From contig NZ_JANIIC010000014.1 of the NCBI RefSeq assembly GCF_024519315.1, forward strand, positions 1-64,000: 64,000 nucleotides of DNA. Reading direction: 5' to 3'. The position numbers and the translations under genes were made by a program. Below are positions 1 to 8,967 of the stretch, piece by piece (the stretch's first letter is position 1; every line of letters begins with the position of its first letter). The notes beneath the pieces were generated by a model. The model did not search any database, was not told the origin of the DNA, and was given only the letters and a program-made list of their open reading frames with translations. This DNA comes from Streptomyces malaysiensis subsp. samsunensis (lineage in GTDB: Bacteria > Actinomycetota > Actinomycetes > Streptomycetales > Streptomycetaceae).

Positions 1-109
1 TCGGCGCATCGCCACCCACGGGTACCGACCCCACCTGGATTTTCCGGCTGACCCTGCGCTCGGCGAGCTTGGCCGGTACGGACGGCATTCCTAGCGAAAT
101 CGCAGTCAT
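1..109 (-). CDS. ispG: 4-hydroxy-3-methylbut-2-enyl diphosphate synthase, N-terminal part only
   Basis: Only the first 36 codons are in the window; the gene continues past the left edge. The translation opens MTAISLGMPSVPAKLAERR and continues to a VPVGGDAP stretch, which I recognise as the N-terminus of actinobacterial IspG (GcpE). IspG is the iron-sulfur enzyme that converts MEcPP to HMBPP in the MEP isoprenoid pathway. The ATG is at 107-109. The gene follows dxr and the site-2 protease on the same strand, the usual Streptomyces order dxr-protease-ispG, so two MEP pathway enzymes flank the protease. The iron-sulfur cysteines lie outside the window and cannot be checked. Confidence 0.9.
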   Translation of the reverse strand, partial: MTAISLGMPSVPAKLAERRVSRKIQVGSVPVGGDAP

Positions 110-206
110 CTGGTTCGTAACCCCAAGAAGGTGTGTGAGTTGCCGGAGATCAGCGGACTCCGATCTCCGAGATTACGTCACCGGCCATGGCGTGGGCACA
201 CCCCGC

Positions 207-238
207 TCCTGAAGTCCACCCAAAGGTGAACTTCAGGA
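207..238 (-). terminator. 14-bp hairpin between site-2 protease and ispG
   Basis: Arms at 207-220 and 225-238 are complementary over 14 positions with one mismatch (a G-T type pair) around a 4-base loop. It lies 13 bases after the protease stop and about 100 bases before ispG. There is no T-run, so it could be a terminator, an attenuator or an mRNA-stability element that lowers ispG expression relative to dxr and the protease. Confidence 0.5.
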
Positions 239-250
239 CATCTCATGTCG

Positions 251-1552
251 TCAGGAGATTTTCACGGGGTTCACGACGTCCGCCACCAGGACGAGAAGGG
301 TGAAGCAGATGAAAACTCCGGCGATCACGTACGCGACCGGCATCATCTTGGCGACGTCGAACGGGCCGGGGTCGGGCCGCCGGACCAGCCGGGCGGCATG
401 GCGGCGGATGGCCTCCCACAGCGCGCCCGCGATATGGCCGCCGTCCAGCGGCAGCAGCGGAAGCATATTGAACAGGAACAGCGAGAGGTTGAACCCGGCG
501 ACCAGGAAGAGCATGGTCGCGATCCGCTGGGAGGGCGGGATGTCGAGGTTGGCGACCTCGCCGCCGACCCGGGCCGCGCCCACGACACCCATCGGGGAGT
601 CCGCCTTGCGCTCGGCGTCCCCGAAGGCCGCGTTCCACAGGTCCGGGATCTTGGAGGGCAGGGCGATCATGGAGTCGATGCCGTCCTGGACCATGTTGCC
701 CATACGGTCCACGGACTGCCCGAAGGACTGCTGGACCACGCCGTTGGCCGGGGTGAAGCCGAGGAAGCCGGCGGTGACGAACTCGCCCTCGACATAGCCG
801 CCGTTACCGTCGGACTTGGCGACCTGGTTCTCTATGAGGTTGGCGTGCAGGGTCTTGCGGACGCCGTCCCGCTCGACGGTGATCGTGGCGGGGCCGGTGG
901 TCCGGCGGATGTCCTGCTGGAGCGCGCCCCAGTCCGGGGTGCGGTGCCCGTTGAAGGCGACGATCTTGTCCCTGGGCTGGAGACCGGCGGCCTTGGCCGG
1001 GGAGTCCTTGGCGCCCTTGGGGCACTTGTCGGTGGAGGACGAGGCCGCGACCACGCACTGGGAGACCGTGCCCACACTGGTGGTCTGGGTGTTGACGCCG
1101 AAGCTCATCATCACCCCGACGAAGATCGCCACCGCGAGGATCAGGTTCATGAACGGCCCGGCGAACATCACGATCACGCGCTTCCACGGCTTGCGCGTGT
1201 AGAAGAGCCGCTTGTCGTCGCCGGGCTGGAGCTCCTCGAACGCGGCCGACCGGGCGTCCTCGATCATGCCGCGCCACGGAGAGGTGGAGCGGGCGGTGAT
1301 CTTGCCGTCGTCACCCGGCGGGAACATCCCGATCATGCGGATATAGCCGCCGAGCGGGACCGCCTTGATGCCGTACTCGGTCTCGCCCTTCTTCCGGGAG
1401 AAGATCGTCGGGCCGAAGCCGACCATGTACTGCGGCACCCGGATACCGAAGAGCTTGGCCGTGGAGAGATGGCCCAGTTCATGCCAGGCGATGGAGATCA
1501 GCAGGCCGACGGCGAACACCACTATGCCGAGGACCGTCATCAGTGTCGTCAT
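251..1552 (-). CDS. RseP/Rip1-like site-2 membrane metalloprotease (peptidase M50)
   Basis: 433-residue intramembrane zinc protease. The first membrane segment carries the catalytic HELGH at residues 24-28. A PDZ domain occupies roughly residues 170-270, and the last part holds the third zinc-ligand motif LDGG near residue 370 followed by a C-terminal membrane segment. Site-2 proteases of this family cut membrane anti-sigma factors or signal-peptide remnants. The ATG at 1552 overlaps the dxr stop by 4 bases (ATGA), which suggests translational coupling. A longer frame upstream of this ATG runs inside dxr and lacks family similarity. The substrate cannot be deduced from the sequence. Confidence 0.93.
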   Translation of the reverse strand: MTTLMTVLGIVVFAVGLLISIAWHELGHLSTAKLFGIRVPQYMVGFGPTIFSRKKGETEYGIKAVPLGGYIRMIGMFPPGDDGKITARSTSPWRGMIEDARSAAFEELQPGDDKRLFYTRKPWKRVIVMFAGPFMNLILAVAIFVGVMMSFGVNTQTTSVGTVSQCVVAASSSTDKCPKGAKDSPAKAAGLQPRDKIVAFNGHRTPDWGALQQDIRRTTGPATITVERDGVRKTLHANLIENQVAKSDGNGGYVEGEFVTAGFLGFTPANGVVQQSFGQSVDRMGNMVQDGIDSMIALPSKIPDLWNAAFGDAERKADSPMGVVGAARVGGEVANLDIPPSQRIATMLFLVAGFNLSLFLFNMLPLLPLDGGHIAGALWEAIRRHAARLVRRPDPGPFDVAKMMPVAYVIAGVFICFTLLVLVADVVNPVKIS

Positions 1553-2811
1553 GCGCGATCCTCCGGGGTCGCCTTCGCCGCTCGGGCGGCCAGTTCCGTT
1601 GCGCGGGCGCGGGCCCATGTCTCGGCCTCGAGGACGTCCGCGACGGTGAGCCGGGTTCCCACGGCGGGGGTGCCGTGTTCGGCCACCACCTCGGCGACCG
1701 TATCGACGATTCCGTTGAAGGGCAGCTTTCCGTCAAGGAAGGCGTCCACACACTCCTCGTTCGCCGCGTTGAAAACGGCCGGGGCGGTGCCGCCGAGGTC
1801 GCCGACCTGGCGGGCGAGCCCGACCGAGGGGAACGCCTCGGTGTCGAGGGGGAAGAATTCCCAGGTGTGGGCCTTGGTCCAGTCGCAGCCGGGCGCGGCG
1901 TCCGGCACCCGCTCGGGCCAGCCGAGGCCGAGCGCGATGGGCATCCGCATATCGGGTGGGCTCGCCTGGGCGAGCGTCGAGCCATCGGTGAATTCAACCA
2001 TCGAGTGGATATACGACTGGGGGTGGACCACCACCTCAATCCGTTCGAAGGGAATGTCGTACAGCAGATGGGCCTCGATGACCTCGAGGCCCTTGTTGAC
2101 AAGGGTCGCGGAGTTGATCGTGACCACCGGGCCCATGTCCCACGTGGGGTGGGCCAGCGCCTGCTCCGGGGTGACCGAGGCCAGCTCCCGCTTCGTCCGG
2201 CCGCGGAACGGACCGCCGGAGGCGGTGACGACCAGCTTGCGGACCTCTTCGCGGGCGCCGCCGAGCAGCGCCTGGAAGAGCGCGGAGTGCTCGGAGTCGA
2301 CGGGGACGATCTGACCGGGCTTGGCGACCGCCTTGACCAGGGGGCCGCCGACGATGAGCGATTCCTTGTTGGCCAGCGCCAGCACCCGGCCCGCCTCCAG
2401 GGCGGCCAGGGTCGGCGCCAGGCCGATGGAGCCGGTGATGCCGTTGAGCACGGTGTGGCACTGGGAGCGGGCGAGTTCGGTGGCCGCGTCGGGCCCCGCC
2501 AGGATCTCGGGGAGCGGCTCACCGGCGCCGTAGAGCGCGCTCAGCGCCTCGCGCACCTCGGGCACCGCCTCCGGACGGGCGACCGCGACCCTGTCCACCC
2601 GCAGCCGGTGGGCCTGCTCGGCGAGGAGCCCGGCCCGGCCCCCGGCGGCGGACAGGCCGGTCACGCGGAAGCGGTCGGGGTTGCGCAGCACCACGTCGAT
2701 GGCCTGGGTGCCGATCGAACCGGTGGAGCCCAGGATCACGATGTCGCGCACGCTCGCCGCGGCGGTGGCCGCCGGATAGCGCAGATGCGGGTCAGCCAGG
2801 GATTCCGTCAT
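1549..2811 (-). CDS. dxr: 1-deoxy-D-xylulose 5-phosphate reductoisomerase
   Basis: 420 residues. It makes MEP from DXP with NADPH, the first committed step of the MEP pathway, in the cytosol. The NADPH-binding GSTGSIG is at residues 28-34, NKES at 148-151, and the metal ligands fall in VDSEH at 171-175 (Asp172 and Glu174 by comparison with E. coli Asp150/Glu152). Length is slightly above the ~400 typical of the family because of a short N-terminal extension. It is the first gene of a dxr-protease-ispG run on the minus strand and overlaps the protease start by 4 bases. Confidence 0.97.
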   Translation of the reverse strand: MTESLADPHLRYPAATAAASVRDIVILGSTGSIGTQAIDVVLRNPDRFRVTGLSAAGGRAGLLAEQAHRLRVDRVAVARPEAVPEVREALSALYGAGEPLPEILAGPDAATELARSQCHTVLNGITGSIGLAPTLAALEAGRVLALANKESLIVGGPLVKAVAKPGQIVPVDSEHSALFQALLGGAREEVRKLVVTASGGPFRGRTKRELASVTPEQALAHPTWDMGPVVTINSATLVNKGLEVIEAHLLYDIPFERIEVVVHPQSYIHSMVEFTDGSTLAQASPPDMRMPIALGLGWPERVPDAAPGCDWTKAHTWEFFPLDTEAFPSVGLARQVGDLGGTAPAVFNAANEECVDAFLDGKLPFNGIVDTVAEVVAEHGTPAVGTRLTVADVLEAETWARARATELAARAAKATPEDRA

Positions 2812-2940
2812 TCCCCCATTGTGGCGGCAAGGGGTGACGGCTCGGTGACAAGCCCCGGGATCCGGCGATCGCGGGCCCCAGCGGCTGCTCAGCGCATGTT
2901 CCGGCGGCTCCTCCGCGGCTCTCCGGGCTCCTCGTCGGTT

Positions 2941-2982
2941 CCTCCGCGACTTCTCGGTGGCTCCTCTGCGACTTCTCGGTGG
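2941..2982. repeat. 22-bp tandem repeat before dxr
   Basis: Two near-identical 20-mers at 2941-2960 and 2963-2982 differ at one base, with a 22-bp period. Degenerate copies of the same CTCCTC/GCGACTTCTCGGTGG theme extend on both sides (about 2900-2997). The array fills the gap between the acyl-CoA dehydrogenase stop and the dxr start. It resembles the other short degenerate arrays in this window and has no evident function. Confidence 0.7.
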
Positions 2983-2997
2983 TTCCTCGCTGGTTCC

Positions 2998-4932
2998 TCA
3001 GCGGATGGGGCGGTGGACGTTCTGTTTGTCGGTCGGGCCGGGGGTGGCGTCGGCGATCCAGGGGCCGTCGCCGCTGGGGTCGAGAACGCCCTGCTCGAGC
3101 CATTCGTACGCCCCGGAGAGCACCCCGGAGACCACCTTGCGGTCAAGGTCGTCGGTGTTGGTCCACAGCCGTGCGAAGAGCTCGTCGGCGCGGATCCTGG
3201 CCTGCCGGCAGAACACATCGGCCAGCTGATAGGCGGCGGCGCCGTGGTCACCGCGGGAGCGCAGCATCTCGGCCCGTACACAGGCCGCGCTCATCGCGAA
3301 CAGCTCCGCGCCGATGTCCACGATCCGGCTGAGGAAGCCCTGTTTGGTCTCCATCCGGCCCTGCCAGCGGGACATGGCGTAGAACGTGGAGCGGGCCAGC
3401 TTGCGGGCCGAGCGCTCCACATAGCGCAGATGCGGTGAGAGGTCCCGATGCCCCGCCGGGTGGAATTCGGGGTAGGCGCCGGGCAGTTGGCCGGGCCCGG
3501 TGAGCAGACCGGGCAGCCAGCGGGCGTAGAAGCCGCCGGCCTTGGCGGCCGCCTTGCCCTTGTCCTGGAGGGACTTGTCGGGGTCGATGAGATCGCCTGC
3601 CACCGACAGATGGGCGTCCACGGCCTCGCGGGCGATGAGGAGATGCATGATCTCGGTCGAGCCCTCGAAGATCCGGTTGATGCGCAGATCGCGCAGCATC
3701 TGCTCGGCGGGGACGGCCCGCTCCCCGCGGGCGGCCAGCGAGGCCGCGGTCTCATAGCCCCGGCCGCCGCGGATCTGGACCAGTTCGTCGGCCATCAGCC
3801 AGGCCATCTCGCTGCCGTAGAGCTTGGCGAGCGCGGCCTCGATGCGGATGTCGTTGCGCTCCTCGTCGGCCATCTGGGAGGCGAGGTCGATGACGGCCTC
3901 CAGGGCGAAGGTGGTCGCCGCGATGAAGGAGATCTTGGTGCCGACGGCCTCGTGCTCGGCGATGGGCTTGCCCCACTGCTCACGGGCGGCGGACCATTCG
4001 CGGGCGATCTTCAGACACCACTTACCGGCGCCCGCGCACATCGCGGGCAGCGACAGCCGTCCGGTGTTGAGCGTGGTCAGCGCGATCTTGAGCCCCGCGC
4101 CCTCGGGGCCGATCCGGTTGGCGGCCGGGACCCGGACCCGGTGGAAGCGGGTGACGCCGTTCTCCAGGCCGCGCAGCCCCATGAAAGCGTTGCGGTTCTC
4201 GACGGTGACGCCTTCGGAGGCGGTCTCGACGACGAAGGCGGTGATGCCGCCCTTACGGCCCTCGGAGCGCGGCACCCGGGCCATCACCACCAGCAGGTCG
4301 GCGACCACTCCGTTGGTGGTCCACAGCTTGACGCCGTCCAGGAGGTAGTCGTCGCCGTCCGGCACGGCGGTGGTGGCCAGCCGGGCCGGGTCGGAGCCCA
4401 CGTCCGGCTCGGTGAGCAGGAAGGCCGAGATGTCGGTGCGGGCGCAGCGCGGCAGGAAGAGGTCCTTCTGCTCCTGGGTGCCGAAGAGCTTCAGCGGCTG
4501 CGGTACGCCGATGGACTGGTGGGCGGAGAGCAGGGCGCCGATCGCCGGGCTGATGGAGCCGGCCAGGGCCAGGGCCTTGTTGTAGTAGACCTGGGTGAGG
4601 CCGAGGCCGCCGTACTTGGTGTCGATCTTCATGCCGAGCGCGCCGAGTTCCTTGAGCCCCTTGATGGTCTCGTCGGGGATCCGCGCCTCGCGCTCGATAC
4701 GGGCGGCGTCGACCCGGGTCTCGCAGAACTCGCGGAGCTTGGCGAGGAAGGTCTCACCGCGGCGCACATCGTCCGGGGCGGGGGCGGGGTGCGGATGGAT
4801 CAGATCGAGTCGGAAGCGGCCGAGGAAGAGCTCCTTGGCGAAGCTGGGCTTGTGCCATAGCTGTTCGCGTGCGGCCTCGGCGACCTGGCGGGCTTCACGC
4901 TCGGACACCGGCCTGACGGAGGATGCGGTCAT
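2998..4932 (-). CDS. acyl-CoA dehydrogenase family protein, long form
   Basis: 644 residues, longer than the ~380-400 of short- and medium-chain enzymes and in the range of VLCAD/ACAD9-like proteins, which carry a helical C-terminal extension. The FAD/substrate motif LTEPDVGSD is at residues 173-181. The catalytic base region IFEGSTEI is at 421-428, so Glu423 is the likely catalytic base. Such enzymes oxidise acyl-CoA to enoyl-CoA in fatty-acid beta-oxidation and pass electrons to ETF. The start is ATG at 4932, preceded by GGGAGC. It stands alone, with no beta-oxidation partner next to it, so chain-length specificity remains open. Confidence 0.9.
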   Translation of the reverse strand: MTASSVRPVSEREARQVAEAAREQLWHKPSFAKELFLGRFRLDLIHPHPAPAPDDVRRGETFLAKLREFCETRVDAARIEREARIPDETIKGLKELGALGMKIDTKYGGLGLTQVYYNKALALAGSISPAIGALLSAHQSIGVPQPLKLFGTQEQKDLFLPRCARTDISAFLLTEPDVGSDPARLATTAVPDGDDYLLDGVKLWTTNGVVADLLVVMARVPRSEGRKGGITAFVVETASEGVTVENRNAFMGLRGLENGVTRFHRVRVPAANRIGPEGAGLKIALTTLNTGRLSLPAMCAGAGKWCLKIAREWSAAREQWGKPIAEHEAVGTKISFIAATTFALEAVIDLASQMADEERNDIRIEAALAKLYGSEMAWLMADELVQIRGGRGYETAASLAARGERAVPAEQMLRDLRINRIFEGSTEIMHLLIAREAVDAHLSVAGDLIDPDKSLQDKGKAAAKAGGFYARWLPGLLTGPGQLPGAYPEFHPAGHRDLSPHLRYVERSARKLARSTFYAMSRWQGRMETKQGFLSRIVDIGAELFAMSAACVRAEMLRSRGDHGAAAYQLADVFCRQARIRADELFARLWTNTDDLDRKVVSGVLSGAYEWLEQGVLDPSGDGPWIADATPGPTDKQNVHRPIR

Positions 4933-5092
4933 CGGTGCTCCCTTGCCGCGAATGACGATCTCGTGACATTACCGGCACGTACCGCTGCCAGTGTGCATCC
5001 GGTCCGACGGGACGGCAAAGCGGGAGGACGCCGGGATCCGGAAGTTGGCGCGAGATTGCCGCGGGAGCGGGCACCGGAAGGCATAGGCCGGG

Positions 5093-5110
5093 CGTCGAAG
5101 CGCTTCGACG
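5093..5110. promoter_or_regulatory. LacI-type operator 1, perfect 18-bp palindrome
   Basis: CGTCGAAGCGCTTCGACG is its own reverse complement over all 18 bases and has the central CG-type symmetry expected of LacI-family operators. It lies 112 bases upstream of the LacI-family gene that starts at 5222. The core GTCGAAGCGCTTC recurs at 5181-5193, 87 bp away centre to centre. Confidence 0.75.
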
Positions 5111-5180
5111 ACTATGGACACCCCTGCGCTATGGGTTTACCGTCAATCCACATGGCCAGCGGAAAGAGACTCGGCCATGC

Positions 5181-5195
5181 GTCGAAGCGCTTCAC
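5181..5195. promoter_or_regulatory. LacI-type operator 2
   Basis: GTCGAAGCGCTTCAC repeats the left arm and core of the perfect palindrome at 5093-5110 and retains a 10-bp palindrome (5184-5193). It lies about 27 bases before the preferred start codon of the regulator, in its presumed 5' leader, where binding would block its own transcription. Confidence 0.7.
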
Positions 5196-5221
5196 AATCC
5201 CATCGGATGGAGTCAGCCCGC

Positions 5222-6238
5222 ATGGTCACCCTCGCCGAGGTCGCCCGCCACGCCGGAGTCTCCGCCAGCACGGTGAGCTACGTCCTCAGCGGCAAGCGGT
5301 CGATCTCCGCTCCCACCCGCGAACGCGTCGAGCACAGCATCAAGGAGCTCGGCTACCACCCCAACGCCGGAGCCCGCGCGCTGGCCAGCAGCCGCTCCAA
5401 CATCATCGCGCTCATGGTGCCACTGCGGACCGATATGTATGTGCCGGTCATGATGGAGATCGCCATCGCGGTCGCCACCACCGCACGCTCCCACGGCTAT
5501 GACGTCCTGCTGCTCACCGGCGAGGAGGGCCCGGCGGCGGTGCGCCGGGTGACCGGCAGCGGGCTCGCCGACGCCATGATCGTGATGGATGTGGAGCTGG
5601 AGGACGAGCGGCTGCCACTGCTGCACGCGGCCCGCCAGCCCACCGTACTGATCGGGCTGCCCGCCGACACCGTCGGCCTGACCTGCGTCGATCTGGACTT
5701 CACCGCCACCGGTGCACTGTGCGCCGAACATCTGGCGGAGCTCGGCCACCGTGAGATCGCCGTCGTCGGCGAGGCCCCGGCCGTCTACGAGCGCCACACC
5801 GGCTTCGCCGAGCGGACCCTGGAGGGGCTGCGCCGCCGCGCCGGTGAACTGGGGGTGCGGCTGCTGCACCGGGCGTGCGAGGGCAGCTACGAGTCCATGG
5901 ACGGCACCCTCTCCCGGATCTTCGACGAGCGGCCCGGCACCACCGCCTTCGTGGTGCAGAACGAGGCGGCCATCGATCCGCTGCTCAGCCTGTTGCGCCG
6001 GCAGGGGCGCGCGGTCCCCGAGGACGTCTCGGTGGTCGCCGTCTGCCCCGAGCAGGTGGCCACCCAGGCGTCGGTGCGGCTCACCTCGGTGGCCATCCCC
6101 GCGCAGGAGATGGGGCGGCGCGCCGTGGAGCTGGCGGTGGCGAAGCTGGCGGGCGGCGCCCCCGAGGAGCAGGTGACCCTGCTCGCCCCGGAGCTGACCG
6201 TACGGTCCAGCTCGGGCCGGGCGCCCGGCGCGCCTTGA
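5222..6238 (+). CDS. LacI-family transcriptional regulator
   Basis: 338 residues, the standard LacI/GalR length. The N-terminal helix-turn-helix begins MVTLAEVARHAGVSASTVSY, followed by a hinge with ALASSRSN and a periplasmic-binding-protein-like effector domain. I chose ATG 5222 because homologues begin this way and GGAG lies 10 bases upstream. ATG 5177 after GGAAAGAG would add 15 residues and place operator 2 inside the gene. Two copies of an operator-like palindrome lie upstream, which points to autoregulation. It sits beside glycosidase relics and so probably once controlled them in response to a plant-derived oligosaccharide (inference). Confidence 0.92.
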   Translation: MVTLAEVARHAGVSASTVSYVLSGKRSISAPTRERVEHSIKELGYHPNAGARALASSRSNIIALMVPLRTDMYVPVMMEIAIAVATTARSHGYDVLLLTGEEGPAAVRRVTGSGLADAMIVMDVELEDERLPLLHAARQPTVLIGLPADTVGLTCVDLDFTATGALCAEHLAELGHREIAVVGEAPAVYERHTGFAERTLEGLRRRAGELGVRLLHRACEGSYESMDGTLSRIFDERPGTTAFVVQNEAAIDPLLSLLRRQGRAVPEDVSVVAVCPEQVATQASVRLTSVAIPAQEMGRRAVELAVAKLAGGAPEEQVTLLAPELTVRSSSGRAPGAP

Positions 6239-6293
6239 CCCCGCCCCCGCGCCCGCCGTTCCCAGGCGGTGTACCCGGTGGCGTACTCGGTGA

Positions 6294-6326
6294 CGTACCG
6301 CCGCCGTGCGGGACGGCGGCGGTACG
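6294..6326. terminator. bidirectional terminator between the LacI gene and the GH12 gene
   Basis: A perfect 14-bp stem (6294-6307 with 6313-6326) has a 5-base loop. It lies in the 94-base convergent gap between the regulator stop (6238) and the GH12 stop (6333), so it can serve both strands. There is no T-run, as is common in Streptomyces. Confidence 0.8.
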
Positions 6327-6332
6327 CGGGCG

Positions 6333-7034
6333 TCAGCTCGCGTTCACCCCGAAGCTGTTGGTCCGGAAGTCCAGACCGCCGGACGAGGAGGTGATCTCAT
6401 AGCCGAACTGGACGTCGCCGATGGTCACATCGCCGAACCAGCCCTTGGTGTTCTTGATCCAGTTCACGATGGGCTTGATGTCCACGGAGCCGGAGGTGGA
6501 GTTCGAGGTGCGGATGAACGAGAAGACCTCGTTGGCGCCGTTGCTGCCCTTGTAGACGCTCCAGGTATGGCCGCCGAGGGTGACATCGCCCTGGGCGGTG
6601 CCGAGCGGGCCGACCGGGCCGGTCTTGTTGACCCAGAGCATGATCTCGTAGTCGTAGTTGGTGTCCCAGATGTCGTACGAGGTGTTGTACGCGCCCGAGG
6701 ACGGCACCGTGACGTTGTAGCTGCTGGTCAGGGTGGAGATGGCGCTGATCTACCTACCGACGACCTTCTTCGCGTTGGGGTAGGACTTGATACCGCCGGT
6801 GTTCGGGTGGTCGGCCCACACTCCCCAGTCGCTGTAGGAGTTGGCCCAGATGGTCTGGGATCCGGCGCCGGAGCCCCAGATGTTGTTGTAGAGGGTGTAG
6901 CCGCCGTTGGACCAGGTGCCCCACTGATCCGAGGAGGACCAGGTGGCGGCCTGGGCGGGGGCGGCGGCGAAGCCGATCAGCGCGAGTAACGCGATCAGCG
7001 GGGTCAGGAAGAGCGTTCGAGCGGCTCGTTGCAC
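6333..7034 (-). pseudogene. GH12 endoglucanase gene interrupted by an amber codon
   Basis: The GTG start at 7034 follows AAGGGAAGG. The product would be 233 residues: a Sec signal peptide ending in APAQA at about residue 29, then a glycoside hydrolase family 12 domain with no cellulose-binding module. Both catalytic glutamates are present, Glu130 in NYDYEIMLW (nucleophile) and Glu213 in QFGYEITSS (acid/base). Codon 95 (6750-6752) is TAG; reading continues in the same frame with ISAISTLTSSYNV, so one change such as CAG to TAG explains it. Without readthrough the product lacks both glutamates. The gene starts 13 bases after the stop of a GH42 remnant, so it was the second gene of an operon whose promoter is gone. 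A read error remains possible. Confidence 0.85.
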
Positions 7035-7047
7035 GGGACCTTCCCTT

Positions 7048-7270
7048 TCAGATGGCGGATTCGGGCGGAGCCAGGACCATGACCGCGAAGCGGTCCAGCC
7101 GGACGCCGGTGTGGTGCGTACGCCCGGTGAGCAGATCCGTCCGCGGGGACGGAAGGGGGACGGCCGCCGGGGTGCGGCCGTGGTTGAGGAGGAAGGGATA
7201 CGGGCCGCGCCGCACCGCCTCGACGCCTTCGGGGAGTCCGGGCAGCGCGGGGGCCGGCCCCGCCTCCCGC
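7048..7270 (-). pseudogene. C-terminal remnant of a GH42 beta-galactosidase
   Basis: About 75 codons remain. The translation LPEGVEAVRRGPYPFLLNHG, then a TDLLTG segment and VRLDRFAVMVLAP up to a TGA at 7048-7050, matches the C-terminal beta-sandwich domain of GH42 beta-galactosidases as I know the family. Nothing resembling the catalytic (beta/alpha)8 barrel lies upstream. Beyond about 7270 the sequence instead belongs to a GH3 gene on the opposite strand. The natural stop and 13-base spacing to the GH12 start are intact, so only the 5' part of the operon was lost. The exact junction cannot be fixed by eye; it lies within about 7245-7310. Confidence 0.72.
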
Positions 7271-7299
7271 CGGGGCGCACCGCGCTGGCGCACCGCGCC

Positions 7300-8882
7300 C
7301 GTCCTCAAGCACTGGCTGGCGCACAACAACGAGACCGACCGGGACACCACCACCTCCTCCTCGGTCCGGCCGCGAGTACTGCACGAATACGATCTGGCGG
7401 CCTTCCGCGGGGCGGTGCGGGCGGGTGCGGTGGCCGGGGTGATGCCCGCGTACAACCTGGTCAACGGGCGGCCCAACCATGTCTCCCCGTATTTGCGCGA
7501 GCAGCTGCGCACCTGGACCGACCAGGAGCTGGTGGTCTGCTCCGACGCGGGCGCTCCGTCCAATCTGGTCGACTCCGAGCACTACTTCGACACCCATGAG
7601 GAGGCCATCGCCGCGGCCCTGCGGGCGGGGGTGGACAGCTTCACCGACCACGACCAGGACGTGTCGAAGACGATCGCACGGGTGCGGGGCGCCCTGGAGC
7701 GCGGGCTGATCGACGCGTCGACGGTGGACACGGCGGTGCGGCGGCTGCTGACGATGCGGTGTGCGCTGGGCGAGTTCGACGAGGCCACCGGTGGGTCGGG
7801 GAAGGGCTTCGGCGGGCCGGGGCCGGGGGCGGGCGCGTCGGCGGATGGCTCCGGCGGCGCGACGGAGGGATCGGGGCACGGCTTCGACGGCGCCTTCGAC
7901 ACGCCCGCCCATCGCGCCCTCGCCCTGGGGGCCGCCGAACAGGCCGTGGTCCTGCTCACCAACGACGGTCTGCTGCCGCTCTCCGAGAGCGCCGTACGCA
8001 CCCTCGCCGTCGTCGGTCCACTCGCCGACGAGTGCAAGCTGGACTGGTACAGCGGCAGTCTGATCCGCCGCAGTTCGCCGCGCGAGGCGCTGGCCGAGCG
8101 GCTCGGCGCGGACCTGGTGGTGTTCGCGGAGGGCCCGGACACCGTACGGCTGCGTGCGGCGGCCGGTTGGGTGCGGGTGCCGGACGCGGCGGCGGGGGAC
8201 GGGGGCTCGGAGGAGGGTTCGCTCGACCCCGCGCATCCGGCGGGCCGTACCGATCTGCCGCCGCTCACCGTGGGCGACACCCCCACCGAGCTGTCCCTGG
8301 CCGACTGGGGCGGCGGTGTGCTCACCCTGCGCGCGCCCTCCGGGCGCTATCTGACCGTGGCCGAGGACCGCTTCGTCCGCGCGACGGCCGAGCGGCCCGG
8401 GGGCTGGGTGGTCCAGGAGACGTTCACGCTCGAAGCGCACCGCGACGGACACCTCCTCAGACACTTGGGGACCGGTGGCTACGTCTGTGTCGCCGCGGGC
8501 GGGCTGAAGGTTGCCGAGCGTGACAGCGGCGAGGAGGGGCCGTCTTCCGGCTGGAGGTCGTCGAGCGTGGCGAGGACGCGGTGCCTGCCGTGCCGACGCG
8601 GTCGGCCGCCTGCTCTTCCGCGTCTGCGACTTCGGCGCGGGGGCCACGTCCCTGACCGTCGAGGCCGCGAACGCCCCGGCCGGGGCGGGGGACGGTGCAA
8701 CGGTCGCGGTGCATCTGGCCGACGGCACCGCGCTGGCCACCGCCGTCCCGCCCACCGGCGGCCCCTACGCCTACACCACGGTCCGCGCCGATCTGCCCAC
8801 GCCGCCGGCCGGAGTGCGGGACCTGCACCTCACGCTGCGCGGCGGCGGTCTGAGACTGGCCCGTCTCGGCTTCTCCGGTTGA
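7300..8882 (+). pseudogene. GH3 glycosidase relic, 5'-truncated and frameshifted
   Basis: From about 7309 the frame reads VLKHWLAHNNETDRD, then GVMPAYNLVNG and ELVVCSDAG, typical of the GH3 N-terminal barrel; the aspartate in CSDAG is the likely nucleophile. A fascin-like beta-trefoil insert (LTLRAPSGRYLTVAE) follows. Lesions: the first ~100 or more codons including a start are missing; the frame changes near 8539 (the sequence resumes as AVFRLEVVERGEDAV one frame over); it changes again at about 8583-8595, where a repeated GACGCGGT flanks an apparent deletion of the rest of the GH3 C-domain. The last part, LLFRVCDFGAGATSLTVEA to the stop, looks like a CBM6-type end. It is not expected to give a functional enzyme. 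Confidence 0.75.
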
Positions 8883-8920
8883 GGGTCCGGAGCGGCCGGG
8901 ACGGGTCTCGCCCATGCGTC

Positions 8921-8945
8921 GGGCCCCGCCGTGGGGGCGGGGCCC
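8921..8945. terminator. GC-rich hairpin between the GH3 relic and an aldehyde dehydrogenase
   Basis: A perfect 10-bp stem, GGGCCCCGCC (8921-8930) with its complement at 8936-8945, has a 5-base loop. It lies in the convergent gap (8883-8967), so it probably terminates the minus-strand aldehyde dehydrogenase and the former GH3 transcript. Confidence 0.75.
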
Positions 8946-8967
8946 GGCCGGGGACCGGCGGGGTGGC

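Noticed and set aside
245..2314. Long + strand open frame antisense to dxr and the site-2 protease
   Set aside because: It is a mirror of two conserved genes with no recognisable domain and no ribosome-binding site.
6333..7034. Amber codon as pyrrolysine or another programmed recoding
   Set aside because: No pyrrolysine machinery is expected in Streptomyces, and neighbouring glycosidase genes are also broken, so simple gene decay fits better.
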